64,000 bases of DNA from Closterium sp. Naga37s-1. Lineage: Eukaryota > Streptophyta > Zygnematophyceae > Desmidiales > Closteriaceae. The translations under genes were made by a program, and so were the position numbers. Positions within the stretch are counted from its first letter, which is position 1, and each line of letters starts with the position of its first letter. The stretch spans positions 496,001-560,000 of the forward strand of contig CANJKZ010000170.1 of the NCBI GenBank assembly GCA_947471745.1. Direction: 5' to 3'. Of this stretch, positions 10,701-25,800 are shown in pieces. The notes under the pieces were generated by a model. It did no database searches. It saw only the letters and a program-made list of their open reading frames with translations, and was not told the origin of the DNA.

Positions 10701-12736
10701 CAGTTGCTGCTGCTGTCGCTGCTGCTGTCCCCGCCACTGCTGCTGCTGCTGCTGCTGCACGTGCTGCTGCTGCAGGAAGCAGAAGAGGGAGATGTGACGA
10801 CGCCACTGCCGCTGCTACTGCTACTGCCGTAGCAGAAGGGGTCCGGGAGAGCCAGGATCTCCTGCACCACGGCTTCAGCAGCGGCGCTGTGGTTGCCCGA
10901 GTGTGCGCCCACTCGCCCGTGGTGGAACTTGGACACTGTGCGCGCAGGCCTCCTCCTGCTGAAGTCCCCGCCCAAAGCTGCACGGACGGAAAACCAGGTC
11001 ACGGATTGGGTTAGGGTTATGTGTGTGAGGTGAGTTGAGTTGAGTCTTTTGCAACGGCCCAGAAGTGGGGGACGGGGGGGAAGGGTAGAGGGGAACGGGT
11101 GCGGGGCCGGGAGGAGGGTGGAGAGGGTAAAACCTGGGGAAGAGCAAGAAACGAGGGAGCCTAACTAGCAGGAAAGGAGGGAACTTAACGTGGCTACGTA
11201 CTTACCGCCAATGGCCAGGGGGACGCTGGCCTCAGCGAAGCTCCTCGCAGACGCTGCCACGGCTGCTGCCGCAGCCTCCGCAGCAGCCGCCGCTGCCGCC
11301 GCGTTTGTCGCGCTGGCAGCCAGCGCCGTGCCGCCACTGATCCCCCCTGCTGCCTTCCCCACTCCCACTACTGCTGCCGTCGCTGAGGCCGCTGCCGCTG
11401 ATGCCGCCGCAGCCGCCGCGGTCATCACTCCGCCTCCTCCGCCTTTCCCTCCTTTTCCTCGCCTTAACTCACCGCCCCCTGCTCTAGACCAGTTTGCGCC
11501 TGCGCCAGCTGCGCCTGCGCTAGCTGCGCCTGCACCCGCGCCAGAAATCCTACCCGCGGGCCCCGCGCGTCCCCCAATCTCACCCGCCCTGCCGACTCCC
11601 CCAAACGCGCGGCTTCCCCCGCGGAACGGGCCGTGCGCGGAGCCTCCGGAAGAACCGAATCCGGCGGAAGCGGCGGCGGCGGCAGCCGCAGCCGCTGCTG
11701 CGCCAGACGCGGAGCCGGCGGAAGCAAGTCCGCCTGTGGCCGGCGGAACGACCAGCGCGGCAGCGCGAGCCCCCGACAAGCGCGCAGAAGCATGGTGCTG
11801 GTGGTGATAGTGCTGCTGCTGCTGGTGGTGGTGCTGCTGGTTCTGGTGACGCTGATGGTGGAAGGATTGGGCAGGGCTGTGATGGTTCTGGTGAGAATGA
11901 CCCATGGCTCCTCCCATCCGCACTATACCCGTACCTCCAGGCCTACCCAGCTTCTCATCGTCCAAAGTAGCTTCCAAACCTCCTGTTCCCGAGGCTCGAG
12001 GAGTGCCGGACCGAGCAGACGAAGGGCCGCGGGGGTGCTGGTGGTAACCACCTCCGCTTCCGCCATGCGCGTGGGTGCTTCCGGCAGGCCCGTGCGGGCG
12101 CAGCCCCGCTGCCCCGCGGAAGGGGCGCGGCCCGGAGGGCCCCGCCGGTGTCGGAAGCGCGGAACGGAGGGTGATTATAGAGAGCGGGGTCGAGGGGGAG
12201 GAGGAGGGCGCGAACAGGCGCGTTCCTATATCGAGCAGCTTCGATCGGCACGCAAGAAGCAGACGAGGATGGAGATTCACGAAAAGGTTCGCCATGGCTC
12301 CTCCTGCACCTGCACCTGCTCCTGCCCCTGTCCCTGCGCCTGTCGCCCCTCCTCCTAATCCTGCTCCTAATCCAGACGTGGATAAGGAAAAAGCGGCTCC
12401 TTGTCCTCTCACAATGCTGACCTGCCGGCCAACCACACTGAAACGAGTCGCCTCTTCCTCTGTCTCTTCCGCCTCCTCCTCCGCATCATCTTCCCCCTCA
12501 ACATCGCCGTCTCCGACCACGCGCACTTTCCTGGTCGCCTTCCGGGGTTTCCGGACCTTCTTAGGCCCGTCCCGCTTGCCGAAGCGGGCGATAAAGCGGG
12601 TCGCCGCAGAGACAACCGCGGCGCCTGGTCCGCCAGGGGGAAGGAAGCCGAGAGGAAGCTTCTGGAAGGTCGACGCGGCGCTGCGAAGCCGAACTATAGC
12701 GGCGGGGGCAAGAGTACCCCCGGGAGACACGGGCAT
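2934..12736 (-). CDS. GUN1: GUN1, plastid PPR-SMR retrograde-signalling protein
   Basis: Twelve exons close in phase to 1,551 aa: 12736-11206, 10977-10502, 10323-10137, 9826-9624, 8379-7981, 7569-7466, 7074-6768, 6023-5865, 5625-5387, 4996-4489, 3881-3577, 3171-2934. Exon 1 gives a basic Ser/Ala-rich N-terminus fit for a plastid transit peptide, then His/Gln/Gly/Ala low-complexity sequence. Exons 2-9 carry RELGNRGQW and a run of PPR motifs ([115 protein letters not shown]). Exons 10-12 carry [23 protein letters not shown] and [12 protein letters not shown], the SMR domain. Order and motifs match land-plant GUN1, the plastid protein that passes stress and tetrapyrrole signals to the nucleus. 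It is longer than the roughly 900-residue angiosperm protein, mostly in exons 1, 2, 5 and 10. Introns hold many partial exon copies. Confidence 0.92.
3206..3329. repeat. GGGGAAGGGAAGGG minisatellite
   Basis: About five units of roughly 22 bp (GGGGGAGGGGAAGGGAAGGG plus two bases) in the last GUN1 intron, between the live last exon and a dead copy of it. Runs of G on the + strand could form G-quadruplexes. Confidence 0.85.
3358..3425 (-). pseudogene. Dead copy of GUN1 exon 12 start
   Basis: On the minus strand it repeats the region of 3110-3176, with TGACAGGATAGGGGCGGCAC for the live TGACAGGATGGGGGAGGCAC. The tryptophan codon of LTGWG has become TAG and the exon is truncated. It lies upstream of the live exon 12 in transcription order. 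Confidence 0.8.
4088..4465. repeat. 21-bp tandem array, 18 units, GUN1 intron 10
   Basis: Exactly 18 head-to-tail units of 21 bp. The first two read AAATCTCTAAAAACTGCATG (plus C) and the other sixteen carry AAAG instead; partial units follow to 4483. Each unit holds the palindrome GCATGC. The array starts 23 nt inside the intron, next to the exon 10 donor. Being a multiple of three, it is open in several frames on both strands; in the GUN1 frame it would read a seven-residue repeat, LHAVFRA, if the intron were retained. Confidence 0.95.
5357..5376. repeat. Near-palindrome TTTTTAAGTCGACTCAAAAA
   Basis: A 20-bp palindrome with one mismatch, 10 nt beyond the GUN1 exon 9 donor. It is a member of the GAGTCGACTC/GAGACGTCTC family found at exon-copy junctions elsewhere in the window. 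Confidence 0.7.
6115..6700 (-). repeat. Four nested partial copies of GUN1 exon 7 end
   Basis: The exon 7 3' end with its donor (GCAG followed by GT on the minus strand) recurs downstream at about 6120-6155, 6236-6282, 6371-6425 and 6495-6690. The longest repeats about 200 nt ([20 protein letters not shown] and QQYRDMGLQ) but has an altered start, [10 protein letters not shown], and no AG acceptor beside it. Three of the four keep a usable GT donor; the copies nearest exon 8 are only about 40-50 nt. Confidence 0.8.
7172..7307 (-). pseudogene. Dead copy of GUN1 exon 7 start
   Basis: It has an intact CCCAG acceptor and encodes [19 protein letters not shown] and [12 protein letters not shown], then jumps to the sequence for GRCDEV through an internal deletion of about 46 bp that breaks the frame. 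Splicing to this acceptor instead of 7074 would give early termination. Confidence 0.8.
7674..7766. repeat. (GA)46 microsatellite
   Basis: An uninterrupted GA run of 93 bp in the GUN1 intron between exons 5 and 6. Confidence 0.97.
8684..9624 (-). repeat. 158-bp array with six in-frame GUN1 mini-exons
   Basis: The last 60 nt of GUN1 exon 4 plus intron are repeated in tandem with a period of 158 bp (154 in the two copies next to exon 4). The 60-nt mini-exons lie at 8693-8752, 8842-8901, 9000-9059, 9158-9217, 9316-9375 and 9470-9529. On the minus strand each follows CCTCTAG and is followed by GTGAG or, for 8842-8901, GTGAG after a C-to-T changed exon end. All are open and phase 0 at both ends, encoding [20 protein letters not shown] or near variants (the copy nearest exon 5 reads [20 protein letters not shown]). 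The intron part holds (CCCA)n and GAGGTCTCAAAAACCTC. Confidence 0.92.
9985..10062 (-). pseudogene. Decayed copy of GUN1 exon 3 end
   Basis: It repeats about 10108-10196 (CTCCTAGCAAGCAGCTCACC, then the end of [16 protein letters not shown]) with deletions, giving [12 protein letters not shown], and lies downstream of the live exon. A GTGAGAGTGAG donor-like sequence remains. Confidence 0.75.
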
Positions 12737-14524
12737 GGCTACTGCTGCTGCAGGTGCTGTTGGAGCTGCTCCTGCAGATGAGGAAACAGCAGCACGCGAC
12801 GAGCGCTTTAGGTCGTCCAGCCTGTCGGACTAAGAGATCCTAAGTACGCGCAACAGAAGAATTTGGTATCCAATAGCGCCCGTGAAATTCGCAGCTTCAG
12901 AGAGGGTCTGGAAACTCACAGATGCAGGGTGAGGGGCGGTGGGGGGTTTGAAATAGAACCCTAAATGGGAGTCTTGAGAGGGGGCGACGACACAATGTGG
13001 AATGCAGCTTCGGCTAACAGACAAACTCCACTCAGAAAAACGGCAAACGCCTAACGGCTGGAAGAAAAGCCAACGATTGGTGCTGCTGGGGGCAGCATAA
13101 GAGGAATTGAAGTACTAGGGAACAAACACTCCCAACGGAATGTAATAGCGGGCCACTGATTAGATGTGGACGGGCTGACTGCTATACAGTCATGCGCGAA
13201 TTCCGCGACGGCTAATTAGAGGCTGATAACGGATGCAACGGATAAGTACACGTCCAGCCTAATCTGATGGTAATGGCTGCCTTCGCGAAAAGCGGTTCTG
13301 AGGGTAAGTAGTAGCTGTTTCTCCGTCCCCTTGCAAGGCCATCCTAAATGGCCGCCCGTTTGAGGAAAACGGCGGAGCTCAGGAGCTTGGCGAATCTTAG
13401 AAAATAGTAGAGCAAGGAGGACCACGAGAGGAGACGGATGACTAGGCGTATGTCAGCTCTTGGGAAGTTGAGGCAGAAACGGCTGCAAGTGCGGAAGCAG
13501 CAGCAGGAAGTTCGGGCTTTGACTGAAGATGTGTTGAAGTGGTGGCAATATGACAACAGTCGGTATATTACGGTGCGTTTGGAAACCACCAGCTTCTGAG
13601 ATCTCAGTGGCAAAATCGAGGCTCTTCTGCTTGTGGTCCCAACGAAGCAGAGATGCCGACCAGCTGTGCGAGGAAGAAACCCAGCCAGACCTTGTTGCGA
13701 CGGCTCCACGAAAATGTACCGCGAAAATGTTACCAGACTGGCATGCAAGTTGCAACGGTCTGGTGAGGCTGATGTGATGTGACGTAGGAACTTACGAAGC
13801 AGAGAATGGCGAGGTTAGGTAAAGGTTCGGAGGCTTACCGAGCCAGACGCTGCTTTAGAAAGTGAGGTATGAACGTATCTGTCAGTCCATGGGCTAGGCC
13901 TAGTCTGAACATGGAATGATTCAGAATGACACCACCAGACCAATGGAAACCCTTCGGCCCCCATATGGTGATTCACCAGAGCCACAATATCTTCCTCAGC
14001 GATGGTCGCATCGCATCGCATGTATGGAAATGACGTTCATAAAGCCTCGTTGCACTTCTGTGAGTCCTCGTTGCTCCCTCACACGCACAGCTGATTGTTT
14101 TATGTATCATTTAGCTGCCGAACCAGAACGCAATTTTGTGGTTGAGACATGAGCACGTGTATGTACAGTGACTGCTTCGGGTAGATGCGAGGATGAACTG
14201 ACCAGCCAAAGCCGAACCGAGGAGCTTTGATTTGGTCTGTTGCTTCTCTTCCACGCAAGCTTGAAAGCGTTCCGTTTCTGTGACCAGTTATGCGACAATG
14301 GTACATGATTGTAATCATCGGTTAAGAAAACCGCTTGGAATCATAACAGCAAAACATGGAAGAAACAATAATCTTGCATATTCAACAAACGGTATGTCTT
14401 TTTGTTTACGATACGCCACTTACGTATTGAGATTCTAGCTAAGCATGGGAGCCAATCACCTGCTATTGTGGTAACTTCGAATTATGTACAAGCCATGGCA
14501 AGCAGGGGAAACAACAGCAGAGCA
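12737..14524. other. Region upstream of GUN1 and downstream of secreted-protein gene
   Basis: It holds the GUN1 promoter and 5' UTR (the minus strand just before 12736 has CAGCACCTGCAGCAGTAGCC) and the 3' flank of the gene ending at 14525. Base composition drops from GC-rich to mixed. The open frames here show no family motif. I see no RNA gene or mobile element. Confidence 0.45.
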
Positions 14525-16748
14525 CTAAGGTACTCTCAGCACCTTCATCGCAGCAGCACGCCTGGCAGCTTGAGACATATCCACAACTTCAAAATTTCTT
14601 CCATGCACACCATGGAGCGAATGCAGATCATCGTTATCCCATCCTTCGTTGGGTGCACCAGTAATGTACCACGGAGAGCCATTGTCCGCTAGCATCATGC
14701 CATATGTCTGGAGCGCTTTCAGGACTACGCGGGCTTGAGGGGGGAACTTGGACGTATTGAAGGACTGGTGGATGGAAACACAGGGAACGAGGGGGGAAAG
14801 TGGAGCGATAGTAAGCACAGGGCATTGGAGCAGTGATGGAGAAACAGGCCAGCCAAGTTCACATGAGTTCCCGGAGCAAACTCTGTGTTAAACCACAAGA
14901 CATCCACATTCCGCCTTGACAAGCCAACCCACGTCACACCCCATCTCAATTCCCACCCTCTTATCTCAGAAAATCCCCTTCCCCTCCTCATCCAGCTGCC
15001 CTCTTCCCCTTCTCCCTCCCCTCCTCCCCCCTCCCCTCCCTCTCCCGCACTCTTTCTCCCATGTTCCCACTGCCGTGCCGCCATCTTCACCCTCACCTTC
15101 TTGAGCCGCACTCGGATGCCCATGGGGGGCTGTCTGCGGTCGGTGTTGCTGCTGGCGTAGTGCCGTGCAGGCCACACGTACTTGCGCTGGGTGCTGCTAG
15201 CTGTGAACCGCAGTGCATGCCGGATGGCACCACCTTGCACCTCCTCGAACCGCGTCAGACCTGGGAGAATCTGTGGTGCAATCGGCAAGGAAGGGACCAA
15301 GAAATGGTTGGCGGGATTCTTGAGATGATTCTAAACAGGGACTGGCTTACAGTAATTTCAAGTAGCACCACCATTCCAGGCACCAGCGCTGCAACATTCA
15401 AACCATGTTCCGACCCCACTCCCACTACACTTTCACCCAGCATTCTCAACCGCTCTCACCGGCAGGCCGGCAGCATCAGCGGAGGTCCAACCCGCGGGTC
15501 GGAGCTTGTTGGACGTCAGATTTTATACAGCCCCACTCCCTGCTGACACTGCAATCAGGTGGCCGGGCCACGGGTGGTAGGGGTTCATCAGGGAGGGAGT
15601 AGAGGGAGTGATCACTGGTAAAGGTTTAAAAAACGTAACACACAGCAGCGGGGCGACAGCGGCAGCAGCAGCAGCAGCAGCAGTGCAAATTGGGCGCACT
15701 GACCTTGCGAGTTCAACTGCGAGTAGTCGTAGATCTCGTACAGCATGCACCGGTCCGTGTCCACCAGCAGCACGTGGTGGTCCGACCCCCCCTCCACTAA
15801 CGGGGAAGCTGGTAAGGGGTACGGCCCAGGGTCGCTTTCATCGGGGTAGTAGAACGTCGGCGAGGTGGTGGGCGTGGAGCTGCTCACGAGATTCACGGGA
15901 ATGCCGATGGGGTTCCCGTCCCACAGGCCTGCAGTGGTGTGCACGGGAGGGAGTGGGCAGGACGTGCTTTTGAGTCGACTCAAAAGGGGTCGCTTTCATC
16001 GGGGTAGTAGAAAGTCGGCGAGGTGGTGGGCGTGGAGTTAGTCCCGAGTTTCACGGGAATGCCGATGGGATTTCCATCCCACAAGCCTGCAGTGGTACGA
16101 CATGCAAGGGAGAGAATGGGGGGGACGTGGAGGAGGGAGGGAGGAAGGGCGAAGGGAGGATGAGGAGAGGGGAATGAAAGAAGAGGTAGAGAGTACGGTG
16201 ACACGTGCGTTTGCCAGTCTGGAGAAGATAAAGCTGTGATAGGAGAAAGGGGAGAATGGTTGGAAAGGGATTGCGGATTGTGAGGAAGCGGTGACGAGAA
16301 GAGAGGAGTGTTGCTTGAGTCTTGACGCTATTGTTGGTAAGATGAGTTGTCAAGTACCTGAGCCGAAGTCCGCGTGCACGTGCGCGTCGAGTCCGATAGA
16401 CGCGAGGTACGCCTTAGACATGGCGTGCACGGGTAGTTTGTCGACGCGCATGTTCCACACGTTGTTCGCGGGGAACACCGCGCATCCCGCCACTTCAGGC
16501 GGCGGACCCGACGGCGGCTCGGGGGTTGTACGGCGAGCGTGGGAGCAGAACGAGCGGTGCAGGAAGCAGGGGAGGTCGCTCGCGAGGGAAGGCGGGGAGG
16601 TGACGAGGAGGAGGAGCAGGAAGAGGAGGAGGAGGGGAAAGGGGAATCGAAGCGGGAAGTAGGGGGAATGTCGGAGTGGAGGACGCGCGATTGTGGCGAC
16701 GCAGACGGAAGCTCGGCTCCCCATGGAGGATGGACGCGCGGATGTCAT
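14525..16748 (-). pseudogene. Secreted protein of a bacterial-like uncharacterised family, with a nonsense codon
   Basis: Exons 16748-16358, 15928-15704, 15548-15460, 15270-15097 and 14764-14525 join in phase (373 codons). Exon 1 has a signal peptide (PLLLLFLLLLLVTSPPSLAS). The mature part reads CAVFPANNVWN, FYYPDESDPGPYPLP, DHHVLLVDTDRCMLYEIYDY, NLTSNKLRPAGWTSADAAGL, ILPGLTRFEEVQGGAIRHAL, YGMMLADNGSPWYITGAPNE, WDNDDLHSL. I know this motif series from extracellular hypothetical proteins of bacteria; function unknown. A TAA at 15525-15523 replaces the residue before NLTSNK, so the protein would stop near residue 214. It could be a recent pseudogene or a base error. Alternative start at 16724. 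Five introns-and-exons structure shows it is a settled eukaryotic gene. Confidence 0.7.
15967..16089 (-). repeat. Truncated exon 2 copy ending in a perfect palindrome
   Basis: From the CTGCAG acceptor, 16089-15987 repeats the start of live exon 2 (GLWDGNPIGIPVKLGTNS, TFYYPDESDP), then stops at CTTTTGAGTCGACTCAAAAG (15986-15967), a 20-bp perfect palindrome. Past the palindrome lies the intron just before live exon 2. The copy has no donor; its inclusion would end translation within two codons. Confidence 0.85.
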
Positions 16749-18630
16749 GAAATGCAGCGACACGACGGTTATGTGCGATGCTATTGCTTGGGAAACGGCG
16801 GCTCTCGTGTTTCTCCTTGCAGCGTTGATACGCAAACGGTGACGCTACATAATGCGCAGGGCATATATGAACGACCTTGCAGGTTAGCGGGTCTGCTAAC
16901 GCAATTGCACTGTTGCCTCAAAAAAAATATTGCATGAAGAGGGCCGGCCAGAACAGAAGAAAAGTAGGTGGAAGTAGATGGCGGGGCGGCGCCGCTACTG
17001 TGAGGGAAGGAAAGGGAGTGGAAAATCACATCGAGTACAACAGGGAAGTTCGCCACGAACGCAGTTGCGAAAGGCGTTACATTCTTTCAAGGATTCTTTT
17101 GTTGGGTTGTTGCAACATCGTTCAGCTGATACCTTAATGTCTAGGGTTTGGGGTTTCTGGCTGACCAAACCACGCGTATAGAGTCCATCCATAACGGAGA
17201 TGATTCAAGCCGCGAATCCTGTCAGCTCGTGGCTCGGGTGGTGCCGAACCCGCCAAATGCACATCTCGATTTTCAGCGCTGTCTGTGTGTTCGTTCGAAA
17301 AAGGGCAGGGCAGGGCCCACTAGACCAGAAGCCCACCAGACCGTTGGTATGTTTGCTTTGGGCCTGGTTCCGTTGGCATCTCGGTGAAAATTCAACCCGC
17401 GCATAAATATCTCGGAACCGACCGTGAAGTGCCCCCGCGGTAGAGAAAGTGGTACGCGTCGCAAAAAGCAGGAGAAAAACAAACAGAAATAGATTTCGGA
17501 AAGTGGATTTTGAAAACTGGTCACACTGGGAGAAAACTTGCAGATTTATCACCAGCAAGTTTCCTGGGCAAACCCATCTCCCACCCAAACGGAGATTCAG
17601 CGAGTAAAGCCAACTAAAGGCTTCGTGTATGCCCGTTCGAGTCAAGGCAGCGTTCCTAGACAATAGCGACGGGCAACTTTTGGCAGTGTTGGGTTCAGAA
17701 GTTTTTTTTTTGAACCAGGCTTGCCAGCGCGAAAGTGCTGGCTGGCGAAAACCAGGATTTCGTGCGGACACTTTCCATCCGCAGTAACAGTTCGCCAGGG
17801 TTCTGGGTTTTGGGTGGCAAATGTGCACCGTCGCTTTAAAGACCGCACAAGCCTTTATTTGTGAGCGACATAGCCAAGAGTAGGTCTCGACTGGGGCAAA
17901 GATTGCGAAGCAATATCATGAGCAGTCGTGAGGAAACACGGTCAGAACAGACCTAGTTCTTCAAGAGTCTCCCATCCCGTCAGCTTTCTTGCAGCGGTTG
18001 CTTCAATCGACGCATTCAGAAGCGCCGCATAAGGCTCCTCTAAACGTTTCGAGAAAGCCTCGTGCCGTCAACTTCCCCTCGCGGTCGTACCGTTCGCACC
18101 GTCGCACACAAAGAACCAAGGCCTCCCCGTAGGCGTTTCGCTTTCTGTGGCTTAATCACGGTCATCAAAGCCCCGTCTCGTTGGGCCACCGCATGAGAGC
18201 CACCGACTTCGCCCCACCGCACGGCTCCGCTGGGCTAGTAGCAGAATCTGACCCTCCAGCCCGTCTGGCGACGGCAGCCGCAGCAGCCGCAGCAGCGACT
18301 GCAGGAACACTGCCAGATAGAAAACTTCTAGGGATTAAGGGTTTCCTGGCGAACGATACGAGAGCGAAGGGGTGGGGCGAGGGGGAGGGGGAGGGGGAGG
18401 CGGGGAGGTAATCAACGGAGACATCTGTCGTTGTGAAGAATTCCCAACAGAGGCCTCTCTGTGTCCGCATGTAGAAGCCAGCCAATATCTGCGTAAACTG
18501 GCTGTATGAGGTCGTAATCGCGCTAGAAACCGACGTTTTCATCCTGCTCGGAAAAGCGTTCGGAAACGATTCGCGTTATTTCAAGGCGAGAGATTGCAGC
18601 GGTGCCGCCGCCGCCGCGGTCGTGGGCGTC
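16749..18630. other. Divergent promoter region
   Basis: Lies between the start of the secreted-protein gene (-) and the start of the next gene (+). The 207-codon minus-strand frame at 17205-17828 has no recognisable motif. (GGGGGA)n lies at 18380-18400. No RNA gene or element seen. Confidence 0.45.
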
Positions 18631-22122
<3,492 letters not shown>

Positions 22123-22849
22123 TGGACCCACCTTGTGGGTCGTGTTGCCTACCCACATCCATCCTGCCTCCCACTTGTGCTGCTTCCTCCACTAACACAC
22201 AATCTCATGCCCAGGGCTGTTCCCCGAGGTTACATGCTCGGTTGTGATGAAGGATTGAAGGCATAACTTGGAATTTACTGGGGATATTTTCGGCTGATTC
22301 TGACTGGATACAATACAAGAAACTCAGTGATTGTTTATTGAAACGCCTAAGTTTCCTTCCCTTCCAAGCTTCATGCCACCCCCTTTCCCCTTCCCTCGTA
22401 CCCTGACAAACTGAGGCCTCCCTACTGCCTTCTCGGTCGTTCTTTTCTTCATTGACCGATTGGCCCACTACCGTACCAGCACATGAAGGCAATAATGCAT
22501 CAGCAAGCGCATATATCTCATAGCATGGGGATTCCGGAGTGGAAACAATGCAATGCAATGTGAAGTGAACCATAACCTTATCACAAACATGTATAAGCAC
22601 CGTATGAGACCTATATAACTTGGCACACATTCAGGCACCAGTGTTTAGCATAGCACCTACCAAGGCACATTTTCAAGTACTCTCACTCACTCTCCTAACC
22701 ACCTATCTCAACCCTCCTCCCTTCCCTTCACATTCCCCCCTTCCCCTCCCCTCCATTCAAATATACTTGTACAGCCCCCAGGCTAAACTAAGACCATCAC
22801 CATACCCCTTTCTCCCATACCCCATCCCTTATTCCGCACCAATTATCCC
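22123..22849. other. Convergent 3' region
   Basis: Lies between two 3' ends. AT-richer than the flanking genes, with C/T-rich stretches at 22690-22760. No coding motif seen. Confidence 0.45.
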
Positions 22850-25800
22850 TCACGTGCGGCACGGCACAGCAGACGGACCCACATCGTAGAACACAGTCGC
22901 ACGCATCGCCACACCTTCCCCTCCCTCCAGCAGGGGCGGGTGCGTGAAGCACCTTAGCTCAAACACCAGGGAAGAGAAGGACGACTCAGCCGGGCCAAAA
23001 AACACCGCAGCCTCCCTCGCCACTGCTTGTTCCACCGCAGCCTGCATCTCATGCTCCGGGTGGAGCGCAGATAAGAACCTCTGTGCATCGGAGGTTGCTG
23101 CGGAACGGTCGGAGCGTAAGAGGGCGTCACGAGTGGTAATGTGAAAGGAAGCGGAGGTGAGGCGGTTCAGGATGGCTGCGCGCTGAGGCGTGTCGCCGAT
23201 CGTGACGTAGAGGAGGGTGTGGGCGGGGTTGAGCACTGCAAGCAGGACAGACAGCAGCCGGTCAGTGCTGCTGCCGCCACTACTTCCACTGCTGCTGCTG
23301 CTGCTGCTGTTGCCGCTGCTGCTGTTGCCGAGGATACCGTTACCACCGCCAGGAGCAGCGGCGAAAGCAGAGGCTTCTGCGAGTGAGTCTGGGTTGATGT
23401 GCACGACTGCAAAGGAGAAGCCAACTAGCTCACCGAATTGCGCCTCGTGGGTCTTGCGCAGCAGGTGCAGGAGGTGTGCGGAGAGCGATGCAATGGGCTG
23501 CGCAGGGCGCATGGCTGCTAAGCCGTTGCGGCGCAGGTGCTGCTGGTCGCGCGAGGTGAAGGGGATGGGCGTGTCCGCGTCCAGGAGAATGAGCTTGACC
23601 TGGTGGGGTCGGGGGAAGAGCGATGGGAATGCACAGCAAGGGATGGGACGGAATTTGAAGTGTGCAAATGGTTAGTGAGGGAGAGCGAGGTGAAGGGGAT
23701 GGGCGTGTCTGCATCCACGAGAATGAGCTTGACCTGGTGGGGTTGGGGGAAGAGAGGCGGGAAGGCATAGGAAAGGATGCGACCAGGGGAGGGGAGGGAT
23801 GGAAGGTGAACAAGTGGTTAGTTAGTGGTGGGACAGAGAGCGAGGTGAAGGGGATGGGCGTGTCTGCGTCCAGAAGAATGAGCTTGACCTGGTGGGGTCG
23901 GGGAGGGGACAGGAACAGGAAGGGACCAGACGGGGAGGGGAGGAGGGTAAGGAGTGGGGGTGAGGAACTGTTGGCTCTTTTGCACCTTGAGCAAGGAGAG
24001 CATGAGCACGAGCCCATGCGTCACTATCTATCTACACCCCAAGCACCTCCTTCCCTTGCCCAGCATCCTTCCCTCATCTTCTCATCCTTCCTCGCTCACT
24101 CGCTGTCCTCCTCGTCCGCCCTCTACCACTCCCATCACCTCCTGATTCTCACCTTCCCAGCTGCAGCATCATCTCTCATCTTCTCACTCCAAGCAGCTAT
24201 AACAGAAGCGGCATCACCACCGCCACCGCCGCCACCACCACCACCGGCGCTCAACGCAGCAACTACTTTGGAAGGAATGCGCTGCGCTGCAGGTCCCAGA
24301 GCTTGCACAAGCGCAGGCATGTTGGCAGCCGTGGCGTTTGCGGGAAGAGAGGCTACGATGGAGGCCGGTAAATGGTCAACCGCCCAGGACTCTGGAGGGG
24401 GAAGGGGAAGGAGGAGAGGAAGAGTGGAGAAGAGGTGGCATAAGTGGAGGTTAGGTCGTAGGCTGAGGCATGGGGCATACAGTGACGGAAGCAGGGGGGG
24501 GTGATTTGAAATAGATGAACAGGGAGAATGACTTGTTGGCTCATTTACAAGAGCGATGCATGAGAGGCGGGAATGCTGGATGACTTGCACGTGTAAGAGA
24601 CATGGGAAGAGCGTGGGGAGAAGGTTGGGAGAAGGTTGGGAGAAGGTCCTTGGAGCTTACTGGAAGAGCAGTACATCTGTTGGTGGGGAAGAACAAGCCC
24701 CAAGGTGGAGATTAGGGAGGGTCAGCAGCATTGTCATTGCCGTTGTCATGGTTGTTGCAGCACATGTCAAGGACACAGAGAGCACAAAGGCCGTGCACAC
24801 AGAGAGACAGAGAGACAGAGGGTGGGAAACGAATGCTTGTTTGAGTAAGCAAGAGGGTATTGAGACGACATGGGGAATGCTTGCACGAGCGAGTAATGGA
24901 CTCCAATGCACGCGAGGCAAACCAGAGTATAACCAGCATGTGCCACTCACATGAGTAACGAGTCTGTCTGTATCGAGGTATTGCTGCAGCTTCGTCTGCT
25001 TCATGCCGCCCGAATCGAAGCTCAGGAAAAAGGGCGGCAGCAGCAGCACGGATCCCGTCGCCTTTGCTGCCCACAAGCCACGTAAGAGCGCCTCCTGCTG
25101 ACGTGTAAAGCCTGGCCGCACACCCAAGAGCGCGAGATAGGGCCACGAGGACTGGGCAGCTGCAGGGGACGAATTGGGGGGAGGGGGGGAGGAGGGGGAG
25201 AGGAGAGATAGCTAAAGCAACAGGGGAAAAACGGTGGACGCGGAAAACACAAAGACGTGTACTGCAAATCACACAATCGTTTTCAGGTGGCACTTGTGCA
25301 CGCAACGTACCCATGTCAGCGAGCTTGCCGGGCTCAATGCAAGCGCGGAAATCAGCAGCCATGGCGTCGTCAGGCACCTCATCGCCTTGCGCCGCGTCGT
25401 TCGCCTTACCCTCCCCCTTCTTCCTCTGTTGCTCCGCTCTCGCGCGCGCTTCCCCCTCCGCCTGTAGCTGCTGAACCCCGCCTGCCACGTGTCCGAAGCC
25501 GGACGTTTGTGATGCACCGGCGGTTGTAGCTGGGGATGTAGCAGAGGCTGTAACAGCGGCTGTAGCAGAGGTTGCAGCAGAGGCTGTGGCAGCAGCTTTA
25601 GCAGCGGTTGCTGCAGGGACTGTCGCAACGGCTGTAGCAGAGGCTGGGCTTGAAGCAGTGCTAGCAGCAACGCCAGGGACACTGCTTGTAGCTGCGGCCT
25701 TGGTACCAGCCACGGAAACACTTCCAGGAACATCCATAGCGCCTGTGACAGCTGTAGCAGCTGAAGCGCCTGTCGCGTTGCCGGAACCAGTACGTGTGTC

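Noticed and set aside
17205-17828. 207-codon minus-strand frame as a gene
   Set aside because: No motif, unusual composition, no splice or signal context; lies in a divergent promoter region.
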